Positions 8,733 through 17,563 of a DNA stretch of 40,004 bases are shown here, piece after piece. Numbering within the stretch: position 1 is the first letter of the stretch; each line of letters begins with the position of its first letter. This DNA is from Snodgrassella alvi (lineage in GTDB: Bacteria > Pseudomonadota > Gammaproteobacteria > Burkholderiales > Neisseriaceae). The stretch covers positions 1 through 40,004 of the forward strand of contig NZ_MEIK01000001.1 of assembly GCF_002777855.1 (NCBI RefSeq), in the 5' to 3' direction. The position numbers and the translations under genes are program-made. The notes beneath the pieces are model-generated. The model searched no databases. It saw nothing but the letters and a program-made list of their open reading frames with translations, and had not been told where the DNA came from.

Positions 8733-8863
8733 ATTGACAAAAGCAGGATGATTTTACTGTTTAAGCCTGAATGAATATAACATACAACCATGTAAGCAAA
8801 CGCTATTGATATTAAAGCAGACATTAGGGGAGCAATTATTTGGATAAAATTTGCAAAACTATG

Positions 8864-8891
8864 CTTGAAATCGTATCAGGTATACCCATTT
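8864..8891 (+). promoter_or_regulatory. Heat-shock (sigma-32) promoter of dnaK
   Basis: CTTGAAA (8864-8870) matches the sigma-32 -35 consensus exactly. After 13 bases comes ACCCATTT (8884-8891), seven of eight bases of the consensus CCCCATTT. It lies 102 bases upstream of the dnaK ATG. The function is inferred from the motif and from the known RpoH control of dnaK in proteobacteria. Confidence 0.85.
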
Positions 8892-8993
8892 ACGATTCAT
8901 TAGCAATAGTATAACGGTGGTTTCATACTGCCTATTTGCAACTGTAAGATTATGCTGCAAATCACGAAATTAAATAATTAGGAGATTTTAAAT

Positions 8994-10928
8994 ATGGCAA
9001 AAGTAATCGGTATTGATTTGGGTACGACCAACTCATGTGTTGCCATTTCAGAAGGTGGCCAGACAAAAGTAATTGAAAATGCGGAAGGTGCACGTACCAC
9101 ACCTTCTATTGTGGCTTATCTGGACGACAATGAAATTCTGGTTGGTGCACCTGCCAAACGTCAGGCAGTCACCAACCCTAAAAATACTATTTATGCAGTA
9201 AAACGTCTGATTGGACGTAAATTCGACGATGCTGAAGTACAGCGCGATATCAAATCCATGCCGTTCCAGATTGTTAAAGCCAATAACAACGATGCATGGG
9301 TGGAAGCACATGGTGAAAAACTGTCTCCTCCGCAGGTTTCTGCTGAAGTACTGCGTAAAATGAAAAAAGCAGCCGAAGATTATCTCGGTGAAAAGGTTAC
9401 TGAAGCTGTTATCACTGTGCCAGCCTATTTTAACGACAGTCAGCGTCAGGCTACCAAGGATGCCGGCCGTATTGCTGGTCTGGATGTAAAACGCATTATC
9501 AACGAACCTACAGCTGCTGCTCTGGCCTTTGGTATGGACAAAGGCGAAAAAGGCGACCGTAAAATTGCCGTTTACGACTTGGGTGGCGGTACTTTCGATA
9601 TTTCTATTATTGAAATTGCCGAAATTGATGGCGACAAACAGTTTGAAGTATTGGCTACCAATGGCGATACCTTCCTTGGTGGAGAAGATTTCGATCAACG
9701 TCTGATTAACTACATCATCGATGAATTCAAAAAAGATCAGGGTATCGACCTGAAAAATGATGTAATGGCATTGCAACGTCTGAAAGAAGCCGCTGAAAAA
9801 GCCAAAATTGAACTTTCCAGTGGACAACAAACTGAAATCAACCTGCCTTACATCACCATGGATGCGACTGGCCCGAAACATCTGGCCATGAAAATCACCC
9901 GTGCCAAATTTGAAAGTCTGGTTGAAGATCTGATTACCCGTTCTATCGAACCTTGCCGTACTGCCATCAAGGATGCCGGTTTAAGTGTGAACGACATTAA
10001 CGATGTGATTTTGGTAGGTGGTCAGAGCCGCATGCCAAAAGTACAGGAGGCTGTAAAAGATTTCTTTGGTAAAGAACCACGTCGCGACGTTAACCCTGAT
10101 GAAGCAGTGGCTGTTGGTGCAGCCATTCAAGGGGCAGTACTGGCCGGTGACCGCAGTGACGTATTGCTGCTGGACGTAACCCCGCTGTCTTTGGGTATCG
10201 AAACCATGGGCGGTGTGATGACCAAGCTCATCAACAAAAACACCACTATTCCGACCAAAGCAACTCAGACATTCTCTACTGCTGAAGATAATCAAAGTGC
10301 TGTAACCATTCATGTGTTGCAGGGTGAACGTGAACGTGCTTCTGCTAATAAGAGTCTGGGACAGTTTAATCTGGGCGACATTCCGCCGGCTCCACGCGGT
10401 GTGCCACAAGTAGAAGTGACTTTCGATATCGATGCCAACGGCATTTTGCATGTTTCTGCCAAAGATAAAGGTACAGGTAAAGAAGCTAACATTACTATTC
10501 AAGCTTCTTCTGGTTTGAGCGAAGAAGAAATCGAACGCATGGTAAAAGATGCAGAGGCCAATGCAGAAGAAGACCGCAAACTGGCTGAATTGGTAAGCAG
10601 TCGCAATCAGGCCGAAGCTCTGATTCACTCCGTGCAGAAATCTTTGAGCGAATACGGTGATAAACTTGATGCAGCTGAAAAAGAAAAAATCGAAGCAGCC
10701 ATCAAGGAAGCTGAAGAAGCTGTTAAAGGTGAAGACAAAGCCGCAATTGATGCTAAATCAGAAGCACTGGGTGCAGCCAGCCAGAAGCTGGGCGAAATGA
10801 TGTATGCTCAGGCTCAGGCAGAAAGCCAACAGTCAGGAGTACAAGCAGATCAGGCTCAAAGCAAAGGTAACGATGATGTTGTTGATGCTGAATTTGAAGA
10901 AGTAAAAGATAAAGAGAAAAAAGACTAA
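8994..10928 (+). CDS. dnaK: Molecular chaperone DnaK (Hsp70)
   Basis: DnaK is the cytosolic ATP-dependent Hsp70 chaperone that folds and protects proteins with DnaJ and GrpE. The 644-residue protein is full length. Visible signatures are [12 protein letters not shown] at the N-terminus, the ATPase segment [13 protein letters not shown] (about 197-209), [14 protein letters not shown] (about 340-353), a beta-sandwich peptide-binding domain and a helical lid ending in an acidic tail [13 protein letters not shown] ribosome binding site aggag precedes the ATG. It has its own heat-shock promoter and a strong terminator. Neither grpE nor dnaJ is adjacent, so the chaperone genes are dispersed here. 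Confidence 0.99.
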   Translation: MAKVIGIDLGTTNSCVAISEGGQTKVIENAEGARTTPSIVAYLDDNEILVGAPAKRQAVTNPKNTIYAVKRLIGRKFDDAEVQRDIKSMPFQIVKANNNDAWVEAHGEKLSPPQVSAEVLRKMKKAAEDYLGEKVTEAVITVPAYFNDSQRQATKDAGRIAGLDVKRIINEPTAAALAFGMDKGEKGDRKIAVYDLGGGTFDISIIEIAEIDGDKQFEVLATNGDTFLGGEDFDQRLINYIIDEFKKDQGIDLKNDVMALQRLKEAAEKAKIELSSGQQTEINLPYITMDATGPKHLAMKITRAKFESLVEDLITRSIEPCRTAIKDAGLSVNDINDVILVGGQSRMPKVQEAVKDFFGKEPRRDVNPDEAVAVGAAIQGAVLAGDRSDVLLLDVTPLSLGIETMGGVMTKLINKNTTIPTKATQTFSTAEDNQSAVTIHVLQGERERASANKSLGQFNLGDIPPAPRGVPQVEVTFDIDANGILHVSAKDKGTGKEANITIQASSGLSEEEIERMVKDAEANAEEDRKLAELVSSRNQAEALIHSVQKSLSEYGDKLDAAEKEKIEAAIKEAEEAVKGEDKAAIDAKSEALGAASQKLGEMMYAQAQAESQQSGVQADQAQSKGNDDVVDAEFEEVKDKEKKD

Positions 10929-10939
10929 GTTTTTTCTTT

Positions 10940-10975
10940 AAAATAAAACCCCGCTTGTTAGCGGGGTTTTATTTT
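10940..10975. terminator. Bidirectional terminator after dnaK
   Basis: A 15-base perfect stem (aaaataaaaccccgc / gcggggttttatttt) has a six-base loop. It gives U-rich ends on both strands and lies 12 bases after the dnaK stop. Confidence 0.93.
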
Positions 10976-11232
10976 AGGCGCGTCAGGAGGAGAAAGTCTT
11001 TTTACTGAGAATAATATTGCTTATAAGCTGAATTTGGATATTAAGAGGAGTATAAATTAAGTATGCAGGCATACGTTCTGGCTACTAACAAAATGTTGCT
11101 TTACTCTTCAGATTTTGGTTAACCTAGCAAATACCCTGCGTGATTGTAAAAAAAACAGACATGTATGTGAAACGGCCGTTACAATAAGTACATTAATTAT
11201 TGACTATAAATATATTTCTACCGGAGTAAAAG

Positions 11233-11406
11233 ATGAACTTTTATATTTTGCTTATCCTGCTGGGCGTTTGCTGTGCCATTTTAACAGCCGGATTTTGCGG
11301 ACGTTCTCAGCGCTGGGGCCCGTGGACTATGCTGGCAGGCATTAGCTGTCTGCTGATTCTGATTATGTTTATGATTTATAAGCTGTCCCGTGTTGTCGGT
11401 TTGTAA
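11233..11406 (+). CDS. Small membrane protein, 57 residues
   Basis: This short frame starts at ATG 11233 with a good ribosome binding site (ggag at 11223-11226, six bases away) and ends at TAA 11404-11406. The product has two hydrophobic segments: residues 2-21 (FYILLILLGVCCAILTAG) and residues 33-50 (MLAGISCLLILIMFMIYK). They are joined by a short polar, aromatic loop (CGRSQRWGPWT) and followed by a basic tail. It should be a two-span inner-membrane protein with both ends on the same side. I do not recognise a family. An ATG-led 76-codon frame on the same strand overlaps it in another register but has no membrane pattern and no comparable start site. Confidence 0.7.
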   Translation: MNFYILLILLGVCCAILTAGFCGRSQRWGPWTMLAGISCLLILIMFMIYKLSRVVGL

Positions 11407-11538
11407 ATTACTGGTGTTCAGTCTGTAAGATTCAGGCGAAAATTCAGGACAATAATTACATTACGTTAGAACTGATGTATAAGTTTATATTGTCCAGTTA
11501 AAATTACATTTACCAAAAATTGAAAATTAGGTATCTAC

Positions 11539-12708
11539 ATGCAAAATAAATTAAGCAAAATAACCTGTATCGAAGATTTGCGCATAGTGGCCAAGCGCAA
11601 AGTACCAAAAATGTTTTACGACTACGCCGATACTGGTTCATGGACAGAAACTACCTATCATGCCAATACCACCGATTTTCAGCCGATTAAGCTGCGTCAG
11701 CGTGTACTAACTGATATGACCGGCCGTACACTGGAAACTACCATGGTAGGGCAAAAGGTGAAAATGCCGGTTGCAATCGCTCCTACTGGCCTGACTGGTA
11801 TGCAGCATGCCGACGGAGAAATTCTGGCGGCGCGCGCTGCTGAAAAATTCGGAGTTCCTTTCACTCTATCTACTATGTCCGTCTGCTCCATCGAAGATGT
11901 AGCAGAAAACACCAGCACTCCTTTCTGGTTTCAATTGTATGTAATGCGCGACCGCGAATTTATGCGCGACCTTATTCGCCGTGCTCAGGCTGCCAATTGC
12001 TCTGCTCTGGTTGTTACTGCTGATTTACAGGTAATGGGGCAGCGCCATAAAGACATTAAAAATGGCCTATCTACACCACCCAAACCCACCTTGCGCAACT
12101 GGATTAATCTGGCCACAAAACCGGAATGGTGTCTGGCTATGCTTAATACCCAACGCCGCACTTTCCGCAATATTGTTGGTCACTGTAAAGGCGTCGCTGA
12201 CATGTCTTCACTGGCCTCATGGACAAGTGAACAATTCGATCCACGTCTAAGCTGGAAAGACATTGAAGAAATCAAGAATTTATGGGGCGGCAAATTGATT
12301 ATCAAAGGAATACTGGATGCTGAAGATGCTGAAATGGCGGTCAAATCCGGTGCTGATGCAATCGTGGTATCTAATCATGGTGGTCGCCAGCTAGATGGCG
12401 CACCGTCTACCATTCACGCTTTACCCAATATCATCTCTGCCGTGGGCAACGACATTGAAGTATGGCTAGACAGTGGTATCCGTACAGGTCAGGATGTACT
12501 CAAGGCCATAGCCATGGGCGCCAAAGGCACACTGATCGGCCGTGCCTTTCTGTATGGTCTGGGTGCATATGGTGAAGACGGCGTGAGACGCGCTCTCGAA
12601 ATCATCTACAACGAATTAGATACCACCATGGCTTTTACCGGCCACACCGATATAAAAAAAGTTAATACCGATATCCTGATACCCGGCACTTATCCTGTTG
12701 CCAGTTAA
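11539..12708 (+). CDS. lldD: FMN-dependent L-lactate dehydrogenase
   Basis: LldD is a membrane-associated flavoenzyme that oxidises L-lactate to pyruvate and passes electrons to the quinone pool. The 389-residue length fits the alpha-hydroxy-acid oxidase family. The active-site histidine is His280 in VVSNHGGRQLDGA. FMN-binding signatures are present as MPVAIAPTGLTGM (about 76-88) and LDSGIRTGQDVLKAIAMGA near the C-terminus, and FYDYADTG at the N-terminus holds the conserved tyrosine. No lldP or lldR gene is adjacent. A related glycolate or mandelate oxidase is possible, but lactate is the best fit. Confidence 0.9.
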   Translation: MQNKLSKITCIEDLRIVAKRKVPKMFYDYADTGSWTETTYHANTTDFQPIKLRQRVLTDMTGRTLETTMVGQKVKMPVAIAPTGLTGMQHADGEILAARAAEKFGVPFTLSTMSVCSIEDVAENTSTPFWFQLYVMRDREFMRDLIRRAQAANCSALVVTADLQVMGQRHKDIKNGLSTPPKPTLRNWINLATKPEWCLAMLNTQRRTFRNIVGHCKGVADMSSLASWTSEQFDPRLSWKDIEEIKNLWGGKLIIKGILDAEDAEMAVKSGADAIVVSNHGGRQLDGAPSTIHALPNIISAVGNDIEVWLDSGIRTGQDVLKAIAMGAKGTLIGRAFLYGLGAYGEDGVRRALEIIYNELDTTMAFTGHTDIKKVNTDILIPGTYPVAS

Positions 12709-12731
12709 TTCTGTTTATACAAGCAAGTTTC

Positions 12732-12763
12732 AAGGCTATTTGTCTGCGACAAATAGCCTTTTC
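12732..12763. terminator. Terminator after lldD
   Basis: A 13-base perfect stem (aaggctatttgtc / gacaaatagcctt) with a three-base loop ends in a T run. Confidence 0.9.
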
Positions 12764-12886
12764 TGCTGTTACAGATAAACCAATCTACGTTTATCACCCA
12801 TTCTGCTGCCATACAAACTAGCAGCAACAGGTGACAAAGCCATAACAGGCGGCTATGCTTGCATTTTTATTGCTCTATAGGTTGTT

Positions 12887-15166
12887 ATGAACATCACTGA
12901 GAAAATTGCTGCCGAACTGAATGTAGCTGCGGCACGAATTCAGGCTGCGATTGACCTACTGGATGATGGTGCCACTGTACCGTTTGTAGCCCGCTACCGC
13001 AAAGAGGCCACTGGAGGACTAGATGATACGCAATTGCGCACCCTTGCCGAACGCCTTCAGTACCTGCGCGAATTGCAGGAACGTAAGCAGACCGTCCTGT
13101 CCAGTATCGAAGAACAAGGCAAACTCACTGATGAGCTGCGGCAAAGTATTGCTGCAGTAGATAACAAAACCGCGCTGGAAGATATTTATCTGCCCTACAA
13201 ACCCAAACGCCGTACCAAAGCACAAATTGCGCGAGAACACGGACTGGCACCACTGGCCGAAGCTTTGCTCAATCAGCCGCTGCTAAATCCAGAAACAGAG
13301 GCGCAAAACTATCTGAATGAAAATGTAGCCGATAGCAAAGCTGCGCTAGACGGTGCGCGGGCTATACTGATGGAGCAGTTTGCCGAAGATGCTACGCTAA
13401 TTGGCCACCTGCGCGATAAACTGTGGCGAGAAAGTGAAATCCACGCTACCGTACTCGAAGGACAGGAAAGCGCTGGTGAAAAATTCAAAGATTATTTTAA
13501 TCACCACGAACCGATACACAGCATGCCCAGCCACCGCGCACTAGCTGTTTTACGCGGACGCAACGAAGGCATACTGGCACTAAACCTAAAATATCAACCG
13601 GACGATAAACCAGTCGGCGAACAAAGTATTTACGAACAGTTGATTGCCAAGCAATTTGGTATCGCTGACAATGGCCGCCCTGCCGACCGTTGGCTGCGCG
13701 ACACCGTACGCCTGAGCTGGCGCGCCAAAATCTTCCTATCGTTGGAATTGGACGCACTCAACCGACTAAAAGAAAATGCAGACCAGGCTGCCATCAGCGT
13801 ATTTGCGCAAAACCTTAAGGATTTATTGCTGGCAGCTCCGGCAGGTCGCCTCACCACCATTGGCCTCGATCCCGGTATCCGTACTGGCGTTAAAGTCGCG
13901 GTAGTAGATGATACCGGCAAACTACTGGAAACTACCACTATTTATCCCCACCAGCCACGTAACGACTGGCATGGTGCCCTCAACACCCTGATGCAACTGG
14001 TTAAGCAACATCATGTACAACTGATTGCTATTGGGAATGGCACTGCCAGCCGCGAAACCGACAAATTAGCAGGCGAACTGATTCGCGCCTTGCCCGAACG
14101 CAAGCTACAAAAAATTGTCGTCTCCGAAGCTGGGGCTTCTGTCTATTCCGCTTCCGCACTGGCTGCCAAAGAGTTTCCTGAGCTGGATGTTAGCCTGCGC
14201 GGTGCCGTTTCCATTGCCCGCCGTCTACAAGACCCACTGGCCGAATTGGTGAAAATTGACCCCAAATCAATCGGTGTGGGCCAGTATCAGCATGATGTGA
14301 ACCAGACCCAGCTAGCCAGAAGTCTGGATGCCGTAGTCGAAGACTGTGTGAATGCCGTTGGCGTAGATGTTAACACCGCTTCCGTAGCATTGCTGGCGCA
14401 CATTTCTGGCCTCAACAGCACGCTGGCGCAGAATATTGTCACCTATCGCGACCAGAATGGCGCCTTTGCAAATCGTCGCACTCTGATGAACGTACCGCGT
14501 CTGGGCAGCAAAACTTTTGAACAGGCAGCCGGTTTTCTGAGAATTCAGGGTGGTGATGAACCACTTGACGCAAGCGCCGTGCACCCAGAAAGCTATCCCA
14601 TTGTTGCCAAAATGCTCCAAACCACGCACCTGCGTGCCGAAGAACTCATTGGCAACCGCAGCGTCCTCAAAACCTTGAAACCGAGCGATTATATCGACAG
14701 CCACGTTGGTCTGCCGACCATCAACGATATTCTTGCTGAGCTAGAAAAACCTGGCCGCGACCCACGCGGCGAATTTCAGACTGCCACCTTTGCCGACGGT
14801 ATTGAAGACATAACCGACCTTAAAAGCGGCATGATACTTGAAGGTGTAGTAAGCAACGTAGCTGCATTCGGTGCATTTGTTGATATCGGCGTACATCAGG
14901 ACGGTCTCGTCCATGTTTCAGCACTGGCCAACCGCTATGTTGCCGACCCGCGTGACGTTGTGAAAGCCGGCGATGTGGTAAAAGTAAAAGTTGTCGAAGT
15001 CGATGTCGCACGTAAACGCATTGCTTTATCCATGCGCCTAAACGACGAAACCAAACCAGCAGCATCCAGAAGTGACCGCCCACGCAGACAACAAGACAAA
15101 ACCGGACATAACAGCGGCATCACAGATAATGCCATGGCCGCAGCATTTGCCCGCCTGAAACAATAG
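12887..15166 (+). CDS. tex: Tex family RNA-binding transcription accessory protein
   Basis: Tex is a cytosolic nucleic-acid-binding protein related to eukaryotic Spt6 and linked to transcription and toxin-gene expression. The 759 residues hold the expected modules in order. An N-terminal helical Tex domain contains [20 protein letters not shown] near residues 28-47. A YqgF/RNase H-like domain begins at [20 protein letters not shown] (about 323-342). Helix-hairpin-helix repeats follow (about 490-560), then a C-terminal S1 RNA-binding domain (about 645-715: [21 protein letters not shown]). A basic tail closes the protein. It stands alone, with an unusual poly-G/poly-C hairpin 31 bases after the stop. 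Confidence 0.96.
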   Translation: MNITEKIAAELNVAAARIQAAIDLLDDGATVPFVARYRKEATGGLDDTQLRTLAERLQYLRELQERKQTVLSSIEEQGKLTDELRQSIAAVDNKTALEDIYLPYKPKRRTKAQIAREHGLAPLAEALLNQPLLNPETEAQNYLNENVADSKAALDGARAILMEQFAEDATLIGHLRDKLWRESEIHATVLEGQESAGEKFKDYFNHHEPIHSMPSHRALAVLRGRNEGILALNLKYQPDDKPVGEQSIYEQLIAKQFGIADNGRPADRWLRDTVRLSWRAKIFLSLELDALNRLKENADQAAISVFAQNLKDLLLAAPAGRLTTIGLDPGIRTGVKVAVVDDTGKLLETTTIYPHQPRNDWHGALNTLMQLVKQHHVQLIAIGNGTASRETDKLAGELIRALPERKLQKIVVSEAGASVYSASALAAKEFPELDVSLRGAVSIARRLQDPLAELVKIDPKSIGVGQYQHDVNQTQLARSLDAVVEDCVNAVGVDVNTASVALLAHISGLNSTLAQNIVTYRDQNGAFANRRTLMNVPRLGSKTFEQAAGFLRIQGGDEPLDASAVHPESYPIVAKMLQTTHLRAEELIGNRSVLKTLKPSDYIDSHVGLPTINDILAELEKPGRDPRGEFQTATFADGIEDITDLKSGMILEGVVSNVAAFGAFVDIGVHQDGLVHVSALANRYVADPRDVVKAGDVVKVKVVEVDVARKRIALSMRLNDETKPAASRSDRPRRQQDKTGHNSGITDNAMAAAFARLKQ

Positions 15167-15197
15167 CTGGCGCACCCATATAACCCATATAACAACA

Positions 15198-15226
15198 GGG
15201 GGGGGGTTGATACCCCCCCCCTTATT
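15198..15226. terminator. Terminator with a homopolymeric G9/C9 stem
   Basis: Nine G (15198-15206), a six-base loop ttgata and nine C (15213-15221) form a pure G:C stem followed by ttatttt. It sits between the convergent tex and lipoprotein genes and would end the tex transcript. Confidence 0.8.
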
Positions 15227-15251
15227 TTGTAGCCTAGCCAGCAATGTAGAA

Positions 15252-15686
15252 CTAGCGACAATCTTTACCAGACAAAGTGATGCTTTGCTGTGAATGATCC
15301 TGAAACGTATACACATAAACAAAATCAAATCCACCCAACAGCATTCGTCTTGTCAGAGGCTGACGACAGCTGTGCATAAGCTCTTTTTTCACAGAATCTA
15401 CATTAAAATTATCTCGGTTACGCTTTTCGTCCAGCATTGTATATGAATAATAAATCGTGTGATTATGGCGTACAGCTGCATTAAACCTTATCTGCTTATG
15501 CTGCTGTGGCAATTTTTTTTGCAACGCCATCAGCTGCTGATCAACAGAAGTAGTTAACGCTGGGTCGATTACCAGCGGCATATGCCGCGGCTGGCTGGCA
15601 GCAGAAGCTTCCACAGCATCCACGGCTTGCTGATGGCAACCACCCAGCAGACACAGATAAAACAGCCCGCAAATTATTTTTTTCAT
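15252..15686 (-). CDS. Small lipoprotein, function unknown
   Basis: The 144-residue protein has a lipoprotein signal peptide with the lipobox LGGC, the lipidated cysteine being residue 17. Ser and Asp/Glu residues follow but no Asp at +2, so outer-membrane sorting is expected. The mature domain is mixed alpha/beta with two further cysteines (about residues 105 and 143) that could pair in the periplasm. I do not recognise a family. The start has only a weak ribosome binding site. It converges with tex and follows budA on the same strand with a gap of about 107 bases. Confidence 0.72.
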   Translation of the reverse strand: MKKIICGLFYLCLLGGCHQQAVDAVEASAASQPRHMPLVIDPALTTSVDQQLMALQKKLPQQHKQIRFNAAVRHNHTIYYSYTMLDEKRNRDNFNVDSVKKELMHSCRQPLTRRMLLGGFDFVYVYTFQDHSQQSITLSGKDCR

Positions 15687-15793
15687 GGTACGCTTTCTGT
15701 AGTGGCAAATTCGTTATCCGACCGTACAGGCACTAGCACCGCCTCTCCCCTATAATTGATTGGATAACGAAAAAACAGTGTAGCACGTCCGAG

Positions 15794-16495
15794 CTAATTT
15801 TCTACTTGCTTAATCACCTGATTTAAATCGTCCATATTTAGGTTTTTACGCAGATACTCCTCTCTCTGGGGCAATGCAATTTCTATTGACTGCTTACGTT
15901 CAAACGCCAGCTCCGCTTTGGCAGCACGAAAATCAATTACATGTCCACCTAACTTGCGTGTGGTATCAATAAAATGCAGATGGAAGCCAGCTACCGACAG
16001 CTCCTTGAAAAAATCCGGCGTCCAGAACCCAATCAGCGAACCGCTAACGGCCTCCACTGTATCCACCACCTGTTGCTCAAACACTTTAACGACTGACGGA
16101 TAGGGTTTCTGCTGCGCATGTGGGCGGCGGATTTTCAGTTCATCAAAACGGGCATTGATTCTCACTGCCACAAACACATTATCCATTGGCAAATAGTTGG
16201 AGAGATGGGTATATAGATTGTCTTTACAGATATCCACCACATCTACCACCTTGTCTGGTTGAAACGTGGTAACCTGCACAAATGGCAGCAGCTCCTTATC
16301 GCCCATCACCTTTACCGCTTTATCGCCATCAGCCTCCAGAAAATCCTGATCAATAATTACCTCACCTGCTAACGCGTGCGAACAACCCAGACCAAAATCG
16401 CCATATTTTTTTACATCCCCAACCGCAAATACCCCATCGAACAAGCCTGCCATCAAAGCATTAATCGTAGAAAACTGCCGGATTTCTTTTTGCAT
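15794..16495 (-). CDS. budA: Alpha-acetolactate decarboxylase
   Basis: The enzyme decarboxylates (S)-2-acetolactate to acetoin, an overflow and pH-neutral end of pyruvate metabolism. At 233 residues it is slightly short but complete. The zinc ligands are visible as His172, His174 and His185 (GFHLHFI then GGHVIDF), with the same spacing as in the characterised Bacillus/Brevibacillus enzyme. FWTPDF upstream and GEVIIDQ (about residues 44-50) are further family landmarks. A ribosome binding site (aggaga) precedes the ATG. No acetolactate synthase (budB/alsS) or butanediol dehydrogenase is adjacent, so substrate must come from a synthase elsewhere. Confidence 0.88.
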   Translation of the reverse strand: MQKEIRQFSTINALMAGLFDGVFAVGDVKKYGDFGLGCSHALAGEVIIDQDFLEADGDKAVKVMGDKELLPFVQVTTFQPDKVVDVVDICKDNLYTHLSNYLPMDNVFVAVRINARFDELKIRRPHAQQKPYPSVVKVFEQQVVDTVEAVSGSLIGFWTPDFFKELSVAGFHLHFIDTTRKLGGHVIDFRAAKAELAFERKQSIEIALPQREEYLRKNLNMDDLNQVIKQVEN

Positions 16496-17120
16496 GTATA
16501 TTCTCCTGCATGATTTATTTACATCTTAATCAATTGTATTCCATTTAGCAGTATATAGCTAATATCAACCATCAAGCATTAATTGAAAAAATGAATTATC
16601 AATAAATCAATCTTCAAAGAATTGTTCCATAAGTATGCTTTCAATACTTTTCGGCAGATTAGTTTGCTTTACGAAGGGAGCAGCCATTAACAACGCTATC
16701 AAATATCAGACTACCAGCATCACAATAACAACATCACCTGCATGATTGCAAAACGCCTCTGTCCGGTATGTTTCATCGAACCAGCGGATAGAAAGTACAA
16801 ATATTCAGTATTTATGAACTGGCCTCCATCAACTATGATTGTTAGCCTACACCCACTAATTTCGATACAAACATCAAAATCATCTGCAAACCACTGCTTG
16901 ATCATCAGCAATTGTCCAAACACGAGCACTAGTCACCACACTCACCGGCAACCTTAACAGAAGCATTAACTGTATTTAGCCTAAACGCGCCCACAAAGCA
17001 TAAACATATTGACATAATATCTTTGTCAATAATGGAAAATATTGGCGGTTTTATTTTCATAGATTATTCTTAACGAATATTGATAGTATCTGGAACAATT
17101 AATTTAATTTTGGTGTAGCA
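16496..17120. other. Intergenic stretch, 625 bases
   Basis: No convincing gene. A minus-strand frame at 16720-16929 (69 codons) has a plausible amino-acid mix but no ribosome binding site and no recognised family; it may be a gene remnant. The right part holds an inverted repeat upstream of ynfA. Confidence 0.5.
17007..17031. promoter_or_regulatory. Candidate operator upstream of ynfA
   Basis: TATTGACA (17007-17014) and TGTCAATA (17024-17031) form an eight-base perfect inverted repeat with a nine-base spacer. It lies 90 bases upstream of ynfA, and its left arm contains a perfect TTGACA -35 box. The geometry suits a dimeric repressor site overlapping a promoter. No regulator gene is next to it. 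Confidence 0.45.
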
Positions 17121-17444
17121 ATGAAAACCTTTATTTATTTTTTTCTCGCCGCTATTGCTGAAATCAGTGGCTGTTTTTCTTTCTGGGCATGGCAACGTAT
17201 GGGTAAGTCTGCATGGTGGACATTACCGGGCACGTTATCGCTGCTGCTATTTGCATGGCTGCTCACTTTGGTAGAAAGCAATATTGCCGGCCGTGCCTAT
17301 GCAGTATATGGTGGTATCTACATCTGTTCATCACTGCTGTGGTCATGGATAGTAGAAAAATCCATACCAGATAAATGGGACATTAGCGGTGCACTGGTAT
17401 GCCTCCTCGGCGCTGCCATGATTTTGATGGCACCACGCAGCTAA
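17121..17444 (+). CDS. ynfA: YnfA family inner-membrane protein (UPF0060)
   Basis: The 107-residue protein has four hydrophobic segments and the family's characteristic stretches: [15 protein letters not shown] at the start, [18 protein letters not shown] in the middle and [16 protein letters not shown] at the end. YnfA proteins are small four-span membrane proteins related to the small multidrug resistance superfamily, and a role in drug efflux has been proposed. An inverted repeat that could bind a regulator lies 90 bases upstream. An MFS exporter gene follows after about 120 bases on the same strand. Confidence 0.9.
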   Translation: MKTFIYFFLAAIAEISGCFSFWAWQRMGKSAWWTLPGTLSLLLFAWLLTLVESNIAGRAYAVYGGIYICSSLLWSWIVEKSIPDKWDISGALVCLLGAAMILMAPRS

Positions 17445-17494
17445 GATTGTAGTTCATAATTTATTCAGACAGATGATCCCGTAATAAAGCATGG

Positions 17495-17534
17495 AAAGTG
17501 ACAAGTAGGCAGCCTACGTCTAAACTTGTACTTT
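17495..17534. repeat. Nested inverted repeat before the MFS gene
   Basis: The arms aaagtgacaagt (17495-17506) and acttgtacttt (17524-17534) are complementary except for one bulged g. Inside and overlapping them is gtaggc-a-gcctac (17505-17517). It ends 29 bases before the MFS start codon, so it could be an operator or a leader hairpin; no T run follows. Confidence 0.5.
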
Positions 17535-17563
17535 AGCTGAACAGACAATGGCTGTAGATAATT

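Noticed and set aside
9048-10628. Long antisense frames inside dnaK
   Set aside because: They are mirror frames produced by the codon bias of dnaK; no start signals and no recognisable domains.
16720-16929. 69-codon minus-strand frame between budA and ynfA
   Set aside because: Composition is plausible but there is no start signal and no recognised family; kept only as a possible remnant.
6231-17474. DNA uptake sequence dialect ATCTGTCTGAA (6231-6241 and, on the minus strand, 17464-17474)
   Set aside because: Only two copies were noticed in 40 kb, far below the density of true uptake sequences; likely coincidence.
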